Below are positions 17,674 through 26,947 of a stretch of 64,000 nt of DNA, in pieces (position 1 is the stretch's first letter; each line of letters starts with the position of its first letter). The notes beneath the pieces are model-generated. The model saw only the letters and a list, made by a program, of their open reading frames with translations, made no database searches and was not told the origin of the DNA. A program made the translations under genes and the position numbers. Source of the stretch: Clostridium sp. (lineage in GTDB: Bacteria; Bacillota; Clostridia; Lachnospirales; Lachnospiraceae); the NCBI GenBank assembly GCA_023664385.1, contig JAMPFU010000009.1, forward strand, positions 1 through 64,000. The letters are read 5' to 3'.

Positions 17674-18354
17674 ATGGGGAAAACCAAAGCTTCCAAAAAG
17701 AATATTAAAAAAGTCAACAAAAAAAATAGGACAGAAAAAACGAGAAGCGTATATATTGTTATATCAAAAACATCAACCTTACCTTCAAATGTCATAAAAA
17801 TGTGGACAAAGGAGCCTTATGCACATACATCGCTTGCCCTTGATATAGAGCTGAATGAGATGTACAGCTTTGCGCGTAAACGTCTGCACAATCCTTTTGA
17901 CTGTGGATTTATATCCGAGGATATTACAACAGGCGTTTTTGGAAGGGATGTTGATACGGTATGCAGGGTATGCAGGCTGCCTATCACAACGATGCAGTAT
18001 AAAAAGCTGATTAAAAACCTCGATAAATTCAAGGCGAATAAGGCGGCATATAAATATAATTACCTTGGTATTTTTGGCATTATGTTCAATAAAGCGGTTG
18101 AGCGCAAATACAATTATTTCTGTTCCCAGTTTGTGTTTTATATCCTGCAAAAATCAGGTGTAAAAATGTTTAATAAAAAACCCGGGCTTGTAAGACCTGA
18201 GGATTTCAGAACGTGGAATGAGCTTGAAGTGATATATGAGGGAAAGCTTAACAAATACAGGGAATTTTTAATGCTGAAAAGACTGAAGGAAAAAGAGACA
18301 AAGAACGCAGAGACTGTCGCCCGCGAGCAGATAGCGGTAACGGCAGTAGTATAA
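17674..18354 (+). CDS. YiiX/NlpC-P60-like permuted papain-fold protein
   Basis: The protein has 226 residues with a very basic N-terminus (KTKASKKNIKKVNKKN). The pattern of a His in EPYAHTSLAL, a Cys in YNYFCSQFVFYIL and a preceding basic core fits the circularly permuted NlpC/P60 superfamily, whose members cleave amide or thioester bonds. There is no signal peptide, so it probably acts in the cytosol or at the inner face of the membrane. AGGGGTGG is followed after 5 bases by ATG at 17674; a GTG inside that site is rejected as the start. Substrate unknown. Confidence 0.6.
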   Translation: MGKTKASKKNIKKVNKKNRTEKTRSVYIVISKTSTLPSNVIKMWTKEPYAHTSLALDIELNEMYSFARKRLHNPFDCGFISEDITTGVFGRDVDTVCRVCRLPITTMQYKKLIKNLDKFKANKAAYKYNYLGIFGIMFNKAVERKYNYFCSQFVFYILQKSGVKMFNKKPGLVRPEDFRTWNELEVIYEGKLNKYREFLMLKRLKEKETKNAETVAREQIAVTAVV

Positions 18355-18388
18355 AAAGTATACTCAAAAGCAAGGATAACAAACATAA

Positions 18389-18439
18389 GCATAAAAATAA
18401 CGATAGCCAAATAAAAATGAGCTGTCGTTATTTTTATGC
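18389..18439. terminator. Rho-independent terminator after the YiiX-like gene
   Basis: GCATAAAAATAACGATAGC (18389-18407) pairs with GCTGTCGTTATTTTTATGC (18421-18439) with one mismatch around a 13-base loop, with a T-run within the 3' arm. The 3' arm runs straight into a partial copy of the dispersed promoter-like repeat described at 37867 and 45956. Confidence 0.75.
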
Positions 18440-18616
18440 TTACAACAAATAGAAACAGGGGCTGAAAGAGAATGTTTTTTAGGTAATATAGAAAAAAACT
18501 TCAATCGGAAAAAAATGCTTGAATTTATAATACGCATGTAGTAGTATAGCTACAAGGCATTGTATTCTAATTTAATTTGTGGCTTAGCCATTCTTGACTA
18601 ATCTGTAATCAAATAA

Positions 18617-18659
18617 AACTTCGATGCTTTATTTCACAAAAAAATAGGCAGCGAGGTTG
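18617..18659 (+). other. Leader motif shared by the two Rpn nuclease genes
   Basis: AACTTCGATGCTTT (18617-18630) and GCAGCGAGGTTG (18648-18659) recur upstream of the second Rpn gene at 26675-26688 and 26712-26723 (GCAGAGAGGTTG). The rest of 18440-18751 holds no gene. A TATAATACGC-TGTAG sequence at 18536-18551 is repeated after the gene at 19629-19644. Confidence 0.45.
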
Positions 18660-18751
18660 CTGTTTGAAACAAAGAAATATGAGGGTAATGTAATTTACGC
18701 ATATTTGGTTCATTTCTTCTTCTCTGCCTGTAATTACAAGGAGGAGAATTT

Positions 18752-19561
18752 ATGAACAATGAGAATGAAAAATGGAACCGTCAATCAAACATTAAAAGCT
18801 TTGAGGAATTGGAATTTAAGGATGATTTTATATTTGGGGTTATAATGAGAAATCCGAAATACTGTAAACCATTTTTGGAGACAATACTGGGAATAAAAAT
18901 ATCAGATATAAAATATCCGAAAACACAGGAAACAATAGATATTACAGCAAACGCCAAAAGTGTGAGACTTGATGTCTATGTTGAGGATGAAGAAAGAATA
19001 GTTTATAACATTGAAATGCAGGTGAGTGTCAATAAAAATTTGCCTAAACGCTCCAGATATTATCAGGGAATGATAGACCTCAATATTTTGGAAAAGGGTG
19101 AGGAATACAAAAATTTGAAACGAAGCTATATCATATTTATCTGTACCTTTGATTTGTTTGGGAAGGGAAGACATATCTACACCTTTGAAAACAGATGTAT
19201 ACAGGATTATGGAATTGCTTTTGGAGATGAAACAACAAAAATAATATTAAATACAAAGGGAACAATAGATGATGTGAGTCCGGAAATGAAACGGCTGTTG
19301 GATTATATTGATGGGCAGGAAGCCTCGGATGAATTCACAAGGAAATTGGACAAAGCAGTAAGAGCTGTAAGGAATAACGAGAAATGGAGGTTGGATTATA
19401 TGACTTTGGAGATGCGTTATAGGGAGTTGTATGATGAGGCATTAGAACAGACTGCAATAAGAATGCTTAAGGCGGGTAAATTATCTGTGGAGGAAATTTC
19501 TCTATATTCAGGGCTGACGGTTGAACAGGTGTTAAAGCTGAAAAATGAGATAAAGAAATAA
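18752..19561 (+). CDS. Rpn family recombination-promoting nuclease / putative transposase
   Basis: This 269-residue PD-(D/E)XK nuclease-fold protein is related to the Rpn (YhgA-like) group, which nicks DNA and promotes RecA-independent recombination. The N-terminus has the typical DDFIFGVIM followed by FLETILGIKI. The active-site strand reads VRLDVYVEDEE...YNIEMQ (D-xn-E-x-Q). The C-terminus carries the usual LSVEEISLYSGLTVEQVLKL helix pair. Length and layout look intact. AAGGAGGAG precedes the ATG. A second relative lies at 26948, with a similar leader motif, which suggests a mobile or paralogous family. Confidence 0.8.
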   Translation: MNNENEKWNRQSNIKSFEELEFKDDFIFGVIMRNPKYCKPFLETILGIKISDIKYPKTQETIDITANAKSVRLDVYVEDEERIVYNIEMQVSVNKNLPKRSRYYQGMIDLNILEKGEEYKNLKRSYIIFICTFDLFGKGRHIYTFENRCIQDYGIAFGDETTKIILNTKGTIDDVSPEMKRLLDYIDGQEASDEFTRKLDKAVRAVRNNEKWRLDYMTLEMRYRELYDEALEQTAIRMLKAGKLSVEEISLYSGLTVEQVLKLKNEIKK

Positions 19562-19643
19562 TAATGTCGCCGTATGGTGTTCTTGTAGGAGAGTAAAAAA
19601 TTTAAAATTATGTGGGAACTGAAAAATATATAATACGCTTGTA

Positions 19644-19699
19644 GAAAATGTGGCTGCTGTATGTGTGTAAGATTTGCATATACAGCAACCACGTTTTCC
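19644..19699. terminator. Bidirectional terminator between convergent genes
   Basis: GAAAATGTGGCTGCTGTAT (from 19644) pairs with ATACAGCAACCACGTTTTC (to 19698) with two imperfect positions. It lies between the Rpn gene (plus) and the DUF6062 gene (minus), where a shared terminator is expected. Long T-tracts are missing. Confidence 0.6.
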
Positions 19700-19727
19700 A
19701 TAAGTGTGTCATATAATGTGGTAGCCA

Positions 19728-20444
19728 CTATTCTAGGATTGCCGAGTTCGTTTTTGTGATGCAGCGTGGAATGGAGTCCTTTGCATTTTTCCATGGCTCG
19801 TCCTTGTACCTGTAGTCAAATTTATCAATAAACCAGCCTATATCACCGTTTACACGCTCCATATTCTCAAAGAAAACTGTGTTTAAGGCGCTTATAAAAT
19901 CTGTCAGGGCATCCTTGGAAAGCTTTGTCGGTGCATAATCATATAAAATACCGTAATGCTTGACGCAAAAGCCCTTTGACGCTTTCAATTTGTCCTTGAA
20001 AGCGCTGTCTTTTTTCCATAAATGAAAAATGGTATCTATGTATCTGTCGAAGGTTCCATTTATTCTGTCGCAAATAAAACAGCTTTCATCAAGCTTTTTA
20101 ATGTACTCGCCCACAGAGGAGGCAGAGGCTTTTTTAAAAAATCCTGTGGATGTTGGGGTCGTTCCCTCGCTGAGTGCCTTCAAATCATTAATGGTTTTAT
20201 CCGTGTGGGTTTTCAGCATAAGGGCAAGTCCAAGCTTGTTTTTATCGGCATTCAGGATTTTGATATGGTGTGTGCAAAATCCCAGCTTGTCCGTCATGGC
20301 ACGGTTATCGTCCTCCATGTAGCTCGGTCCCATTGTGTATTCAATTGCGTTTTGTTCAAGCTGTTTTCGCATGGCACATATAGGACATTCACAGTCCGAA
20401 TCAAATGCATCGTTTACGGGTATTGTATAAAGCTGTTCTGCCAT
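19728..20444 (-). CDS. DUF6062 family protein
   Basis: This 238-residue cytosolic protein has two similar Cys/His units: CPICAMR...GFCTHH in the N-terminal part and CFICDRI...GFCVKHY in the C-terminal part, probably two zinc sites of a duplicated fold. I recognise it as a Lachnospiraceae family usually labelled DUF6062; no function is known. AAGGAGAATACCT precedes the ATG. It stands alone, convergent with the Rpn gene. Confidence 0.65.
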   Translation of the reverse strand: MAEQLYTIPVNDAFDSDCECPICAMRKQLEQNAIEYTMGPSYMEDDNRAMTDKLGFCTHHIKILNADKNKLGLALMLKTHTDKTINDLKALSEGTTPTSTGFFKKASASSVGEYIKKLDESCFICDRINGTFDRYIDTIFHLWKKDSAFKDKLKASKGFCVKHYGILYDYAPTKLSKDALTDFISALNTVFFENMERVNGDIGWFIDKFDYRYKDEPWKNAKDSIPRCITKTNSAILE

Positions 20445-20705
20445 AGGTATTCTCCTTTGTTAATTGTATTTATGATTTTGTCTACATACAGTGCCGTAAT
20501 TATTTTTATAATAATATTATAATGCAGATTGTGTCAAGGCTTCCCTGAAAACTGATATGCAGTATGGGGCAGCCGATACACGAAACCGGTCTATTTGCCA
20601 AAATCAAATCAAATTAAGCATGGGCATCTCTTTGAAAGTTCGACAATTTGTGGTAAAATTCCTCTATGTGTTTTTGTGGGAAATAAGTAATATTTTGAGA
20701 GGCTG

Positions 20706-21605
20706 ATGAATATGAATATATATTGCAGAGAGAATGACCTGATACTTGAGGAGGTTTCAGATTTTGACATAGAGGACACGCTGGAATGTGGGCAGTGTTT
20801 TCATTTTACAAGGCTTGCCGAAAAGGAGTACGAGCTTGTGGCATTTGGAAAATACCTGCATATAAAACAGTGCAGGGAGGAAAATGCAAAGGGAGACAGC
20901 TTTATTTTATATGATACGTCCGTGGAGGATTTTAATAGGATATGGAAAAGTTATTTTGACCTTGATACGGATTATGGAATGATAAAAAAGAGCATAATTA
21001 AGGCGGATGAACGGCTGGCTGATGTTATTTTAAAGCATGCGGGAATACGGATTTTAAGGCAGGATTTTTTTGAAATGCTCATCTCATTTATCATATCCCA
21101 AAATAAAAAGATTTGCCATATTAAGCAGATTGTCCATCTCCTGTCCGAGAAATATGGTCAGCAAATTGTCACAAAGGACGGAAGAATGGTATATGCGTTT
21201 CCGTCTGTTGAGGCGCTTTTTCATGTCAGTGAGGAGGAGCTTCGCAGGTGTAAGGTTGGATTTCGTGCGCCGTACATAAGACAAGCCGTATGCAGTGTGC
21301 ATAATGGAGAAATAGATGGTGATATGCTAAAAAATATGTCGTTTTATGAGGCGAGGAAAAGCCTTATGTCAATAAAGGGAGTGGGAGAGAAGGTTGCAAA
21401 CTGCGTTCTGCTTTTCGGACTGTCCTTTACCTCGGCTTTTCCTGTGGATGTGTGGATGAAAAGAATTATGGAGGAGCTGTATTTCCATGAAGATACAAAA
21501 AATGATGTAATAGAAAAGTATGCAGTGGGGCTTTTCGGGAACTATGCAGGATATGCACAGCAGTATTTATTTATATATGGGCGTGACATGGGAGTAGGAA
21601 AATAG
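20706..21605 (+). CDS. ogg: 8-oxoguanine DNA glycosylase (OGG1-type)
   Basis: This 299-residue bifunctional base-excision glycosylase/lyase removes 8-oxoguanine from DNA. The N-terminal beta domain has DIEDTLECGQCFHF. The helix-hairpin-helix-GPD core has SFIISQNKKICHI, GFRAPYI, SIKGVGEKVANC (Schiff-base Lys229) and FPVDVWMKRI (Asp248). Both catalytic residues are present. The start is at 20706 or 20712 (MNMN); GAGAGG at 20696-20701 could serve either. It is monocistronic, just upstream of groES and read in the same direction. Confidence 0.88.
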   Translation: MNMNIYCRENDLILEEVSDFDIEDTLECGQCFHFTRLAEKEYELVAFGKYLHIKQCREENAKGDSFILYDTSVEDFNRIWKSYFDLDTDYGMIKKSIIKADERLADVILKHAGIRILRQDFFEMLISFIISQNKKICHIKQIVHLLSEKYGQQIVTKDGRMVYAFPSVEALFHVSEEELRRCKVGFRAPYIRQAVCSVHNGEIDGDMLKNMSFYEARKSLMSIKGVGEKVANCVLLFGLSFTSAFPVDVWMKRIMEELYFHEDTKNDVIEKYAVGLFGNYAGYAQQYLFIYGRDMGVGK

Positions 21606-21663
21606 AAATGCGATTAAAATACAGTGATTTTGTGTATAATTTGTTAAATTTAAAAATTAGGGG

Positions 21664-21691
21664 TTGATTTTTTCCATAAATTGTTTAAAAT
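21664..21691 (+). promoter_or_regulatory. Promoter of groES-groEL
   Basis: TTGATT (21664-21669) is followed after 16 bases by TAAAAT (21686-21691), just upstream of the CIRCE operator, as is usual for HrcA-controlled promoters. An overlapping TAATAC at 21691 is an alternative -10. Confidence 0.45.
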
Positions 21692-21701
21692 AATACTTAT
21701 G

Positions 21702-21728
21702 TTAGCACTCGCAAGAAGTGAGTGCTAA
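21702..21728. promoter_or_regulatory. CIRCE operator (HrcA binding site)
   Basis: TTAGCACTC, a 9-base spacer and GAGTGCTAA form a perfect CIRCE. HrcA, encoded at 46054 in this window, binds it and represses the operon until heat shock titrates GroEL. Confidence 0.97.
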
Positions 21729-21760
21729 AAATAGAATATAATTTTTAGGAGGAATATAAA

Positions 21761-22045
21761 ATGAAGTTATTACCACTTGGAGACAGAGTTGTTTTAAAGC
21801 AGTCGGTAGCTGAGGAGACTACAAAGTCAGGAATCGTACTTCCGTCACAGGCTAAGGAGAAGCCGCAGTATGCAGAGGTTGTTGAAGTAGGTCCGGGAGC
21901 GGTAGTCGATGGTGAGAAAATACCGATGGAGGTTAAGGCAGGCGATAAGGTTATCTATTCAAGATATGCAGGAACAGAGGTTAAGCTTGGCGATGATGAG
22001 TATATTATCGTGAAGCAGTCAGACATTCTCGCAGTTGTTGAATAA
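21761..22045 (+). CDS. groES: Co-chaperonin GroES
   Basis: This 94-residue 10-kDa chaperonin forms the heptameric lid of GroEL. It starts MKLLPLGDRVVLKQ, carries the mobile loop around EETTKSGIVLP and ends YIIVKQSDILAVVE; the length is normal. AGGAGG precedes the ATG. It lies 33 bases after CIRCE and 63 bases before groEL. Confidence 0.97.
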   Translation: MKLLPLGDRVVLKQSVAEETTKSGIVLPSQAKEKPQYAEVVEVGPGAVVDGEKIPMEVKAGDKVIYSRYAGTEVKLGDDEYIIVKQSDILAVVE

Positions 22046-22102
22046 AAACAGCACGTATGCTGTTACGAAACATATATACAATATTTTTTATAGGAGGCAT
22101 AA

Positions 22103-23740
<1,638 letters not shown>

Positions 23741-23774
23741 AATTCCATCCCGATGCTTTTAGGAATATAAAAAC

Positions 23775-23833
23775 AAAAACGTTTGAGGACATAATGGTAC
23801 GAAATTTAAGTACCGACATCCTCAAACGTTTTT
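23775..23833 (+). terminator. Terminator of groES-groEL
   Basis: AAAAACGTTTGAGGA pairs with TCCTCAAACGTTTTT, with a second GGTAC/GTACC stem nested inside. The T-run ends the 3' arm. It lies 35 bases after the groEL stop. Confidence 0.85.
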
Positions 23834-24033
23834 AGTTATGAGGGAAAGCTGTAGCAAATCTAATGTTGTGCTGATTTTGGGTATCTTTTGAAAGCTGTGG
23901 ATAACATCATGACAAAAAAAAATCAGGGGATTGTGGATAAAATTACGAAAACCCAAGATATATTTTACTTGTAAGGATAATACCAATATGGTAAAATATG
24001 GTCGAGAATTCAAGAAAGTTATACGGATGAAAC

Positions 24034-24178
24034 TCCTCTGCAATACGCCAATATTGCAGAGGATAATATGGTAGCCTAAGTACCACATCAGCACGCTTTA
24101 AGCCTGCGAGACATCACGTTTTATATTATACTTGTGGAACGAAAGTTTGACAAGTGATATTGTGATGTTATTAGGCTT
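24034..24178 (+). other. Structured intergenic/leader region upstream of the LRR gene
   Basis: A perfect 12-base hairpin, TCCTCTGCAATA (24034-24045) with TATTGCAGAGGA (24052-24063), is followed by three nested stems: AAGCCT (24100-24105) with AGGCTT (24173-24178), ACATCAC (24111-24117) with GTGATGT (24162-24168), and ACTTGT (24130-24135) with ACAAGT (24150-24155). No ORF runs through it and no T-tract follows, so a folded RNA is plausible. No known class was recognised. The stretch 23834-24033 shows nothing clear. Confidence 0.4.
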
Positions 24179-24183
24179 GGACG

Positions 24184-24301
24184 GGCAAATTCCTTATATA
24201 TATTATAAGCTGAATGAAGGTGTGGACGCATGCCTTTCATTCAGCTTTCTTGATTCTCATGACATCCTTGTGGAGGCATCGGTAACCTAGCAGTTGCCGA
24301 A
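24184..24301 (+). ncRNA. Possible c-di-GMP-I (GEMM)-like riboswitch
   Basis: The order of conserved pieces is that of the GEMM-I aptamer: GGCAAA (24184-24189), GGACGCA (24224-24230), TAGC (24288-24291) and GTTGCCGA (24293-24300). The first and last can pair (GGCAA with TTGCC). The usual GNRA loop of the first hairpin is not visible. A strong hairpin, AAGCTGAATGAAGG (24207-24220) with 24233-24247, encloses the GACGCA piece and would compete. It ends about 40 bases before the start of a surface protein, a common target class. It may be a degenerate or variant element. Confidence 0.4.
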
Positions 24302-24341
24302 GTCTCTGCTTGGAATTATGAGAATTAGGAGGACAGATACG

Positions 24342-26318
24342 ATGAAAAGAAGAATGCTTAGTGCACTGCTTTCCGTGGTGCTTGTCATTGCGACAATTTG
24401 TGCCAGCAATCTGCCGAGTGCGGCAGTTGAGCCAAACGACGAGATGGCACAGGAAGAAACGCAGTATGCACTGGAAACTTCGGAAGCCGTAACGGAGGAA
24501 GTGACAGAAGAAGCAACGGAAACGACAACGGAGAAAGTGACAGAAGAAGGAACGCAAGTGACGACAGAGGAAGTGGCAGAAGAAGGAACGCAGGTAACAA
24601 CAGAGGAAGTGGCAGAAGAAGGAACAGATGCAACAACGGAATTAACGACTGATGAGAATACCTCGGAAAATACTACGCAAGCGGAAGTGGCTACTGCTGA
24701 CGATATCGTGGCTGTATCAGAAGCTTCGGAAACGGCAGATACTGTATCAGATGCAGTAATAGTAACAGCATCTGAGACGGTAACTGAGGTTGCCATTGAT
24801 GAAACAAATTTTCCTGACAGTAACTTCCGCAGTTATGTGAAGCAATTTGATACTGATGGAAACGAAAGCTTTTCAAGTGAGGAGCTTTTAGCTGTAAAGG
24901 ATATGGTGGTTAGTGGAGAAAAAATTGAAAACTTGAAGGGTGTAGAGTATTTCACAGCCCTTAGTAGCTTAGACTGCCAAGCAAATCAATTGACAAGTCT
25001 TGACGTAAGCAACTGTACAGCCTTGTGCGACTTGAACTGCAATAACAATCAGTTGACAAGTCTTGATGTAAGCAGATGTACAGCTCTTGAAGGGTTACAG
25101 TGCATGGGAAATCAGTTGACAAGGCTCGATGTAAGCAACTGCACAGCTCTACGCAGCTTGTATTGCAATAACAATCAATTGACAAGTCTTGATGTAAGCA
25201 GATGTATAGCTCTTACCCGCTTGGACTGCAGTGAAAATCAATTGACAAGTCTTGATGTAAGCAACTGCACAGCCCTTGGAGAATTGCTCTGCGAAAACAA
25301 TCGGTTGACAAGTCTTGATGTAAGCAACTGCACAGCCCTTATCCGCTTATGCTGCGAAAACAATCAGTTGGCAAGTCTTGATGTAAGCAACTGCACAGCT
25401 CTTGCTATCTTAACTTGCCATAACAATCAGTTGACAAATTTGAATGTAAGCAACAACACATCCCTTTGGGAGTTGGATTGCTGCCATAATCAACTGACAA
25501 GCCTTGATGTAAGTAGCTGTGCAGACCTTAGAGCCTTATGTTGCGTCTATAATGAACTGACAAGCCTTGATGTAAGCAACAATACAGCCCTTCAAGCATT
25601 ATACGATTCAAATAATCCGTTTAATAGTTCTGACGTAGTAATCGAGATTGCACCTGAGATGAAGCTTGACGATGAAGCCTATGATGTGCTTATCAACTCA
25701 GCATTTACAGAAGCAGAGATAAAAAGTGGCAAGCACTTAAAGGTAGACCTTATCGTTGCTGCACTATCAGAAGCAAGTGTTGGACAAAGCGACTTTGAAG
25801 CAATAAAGACAGCCGCAAAGAAACGGAAAATTGCCGTAATTCTTGATATGAACATCGTAAAATTCATTGATGGAATTGTGTCAGGCAACGTGAATAAGCT
25901 TGATAAAGAGATAACAATAACAATTGACGTGCCAAAGGAATTTCAGGCTGCCAACAGGAAATTCTCTATTATAAGATTGCATGACGGCATAGCAGAGGAA
26001 TTGCCTGACTTGGACGACAATCCAAATACGGTAACATTTACCACAGGTAAGTTTTCATTCTACACGCTTATATACGAGGATGCAGGGGAGGGAACAGCCC
26101 TTGAACCGCCTAAGAATGATACGCCTAGTACAGTTGAACCAGCTAAAAACAATGCAGACGATGCAAATATAACGCCTGCTGACAACACAAAACAGACAGC
26201 ATCACCAAATACGGGAGATACGGCACTGATAACAGTTGTGTTTATCTTGATGCTTGTATCAGCTGTTTTGGTAGTCATCTGTACTAGAAAGATAAAGAGA
26301 CATAACAGTAAACTATAA
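24342..26318 (+). CDS. Leucine-rich-repeat surface protein with LPxTG-like sorting signal
   Basis: This is a 658-residue secreted protein. The signal peptide (about 1-28) is followed by a Thr/Glu-rich region with repeats TTEEVAEEGTQV. A short unit (about 150-200) precedes about ten 21-residue leucine-rich repeats of the form NQLTSLDVSNCTAL with conserved Asn and Cys. An unknown domain (about 430-575) and a linker follow, then SPNTGD, a hydrophobic helix and a basic tail (KIKRHNSKL), a sortase-type anchor with a non-canonical motif. It probably binds a ligand or polymer on the surface. The start at 24342 is chosen for the AGGAGG at 24328-24333; an upstream in-frame ATG lacks one. The leader may be a riboswitch. 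Confidence 0.8.
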   Translation: MKRRMLSALLSVVLVIATICASNLPSAAVEPNDEMAQEETQYALETSEAVTEEVTEEATETTTEKVTEEGTQVTTEEVAEEGTQVTTEEVAEEGTDATTELTTDENTSENTTQAEVATADDIVAVSEASETADTVSDAVIVTASETVTEVAIDETNFPDSNFRSYVKQFDTDGNESFSSEELLAVKDMVVSGEKIENLKGVEYFTALSSLDCQANQLTSLDVSNCTALCDLNCNNNQLTSLDVSRCTALEGLQCMGNQLTRLDVSNCTALRSLYCNNNQLTSLDVSRCIALTRLDCSENQLTSLDVSNCTALGELLCENNRLTSLDVSNCTALIRLCCENNQLASLDVSNCTALAILTCHNNQLTNLNVSNNTSLWELDCCHNQLTSLDVSSCADLRALCCVYNELTSLDVSNNTALQALYDSNNPFNSSDVVIEIAPEMKLDDEAYDVLINSAFTEAEIKSGKHLKVDLIVAALSEASVGQSDFEAIKTAAKKRKIAVILDMNIVKFIDGIVSGNVNKLDKEITITIDVPKEFQAANRKFSIIRLHDGIAEELPDLDDNPNTVTFTTGKFSFYTLIYEDAGEGTALEPPKNDTPSTVEPAKNNADDANITPADNTKQTASPNTGDTALITVVFILMLVSAVLVVICTRKIKRHNSKL

Positions 26319-26413
26319 TATGCAAAAAGAAAGGCACTACGCAAAGGAACAATTATCCACAAGGGTGGGTTGACCTCGCATTTAGGATAGAAATACCACC
26401 CAGCCAATGAATG

Positions 26414-26466
26414 AACTGACCTCCAAAAGCTAGACCAAAAATCTAACGAGTGGAGGTCAGTTTTTT
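26414..26466 (+). terminator. Terminator of the LRR gene
   Basis: AACTGACCTCCA (26414-26425) pairs with TGGAGGTCAGTT (26451-26462) and runs into TTTT. A smaller GGGTGG/CCACCC hairpin lies upstream near 26363-26402. Confidence 0.8.
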
Positions 26467-26674
26467 ATGCTTTAAGACAGTAATGACAAATCGGATAAAT
26501 GAATTTGCGTTTGTTCAGTGTATGCTTTCTTAAAAAGGGTAATTTAAAATAATAATCGCATATTGTAAAAAACGCCTTGCACTATATATGCTTTTGTGCT
26601 ATTATTTTTCTAAAGCATAAGTCTTTCAATTCTGTTTTGGGGTAAATCTCATTCAAAAAATCAGAAAAATTCGG

Positions 26675-26890
26675 AACTTCGATGCTTTGAGTTCATTACA
26701 TTACAATTTAAGCAGAGAGGTTGTCCGTATTTGAGAAGGACGCTGTATGCAGATGTTTTACTGGAGATTTTATTGCAGTACAAGAGGGATTTTGCCACAA
26801 GCAGAATTACGGTATAGATAAAATTTTAGTACAAACGAAATTGAGCATGTGCAAATTCCAATACAAACGGAATTTTATTACAAGCAAAAT
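26675..26890 (+). other. Leader of second Rpn gene: shared motif and short degenerate repeats
   Basis: AACTTCGATGCTTT (26675-26688) and GCAGAGAGGTTG (26712-26723) match the leader of the first Rpn gene. Downstream, about five copies of a short unit like ACAAACGAAATT occur at 26800-26890 at uneven spacing. The wider gap 26467-26947 holds no convincing gene. Confidence 0.4.
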
Positions 26891-26947
26891 TCCAGCAAGA
26901 CAGATTTGGAAAACCTCCTGCGGCACTTAGTTAAAGGAGGAAACTAT

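Noticed and set aside
24287..24796. 169-codon minus-strand frame opposite the Thr/Glu repeats of the LRR gene
   Set aside because: Its Val/Ser repeats are the mirror of the repeated sense codons; no start signal.
24961..25620. Regular 63-base repeats that could suggest a CRISPR array
   Set aside because: The repeats are in frame, encode leucine-rich units, have no unique spacers and no cas genes nearby.
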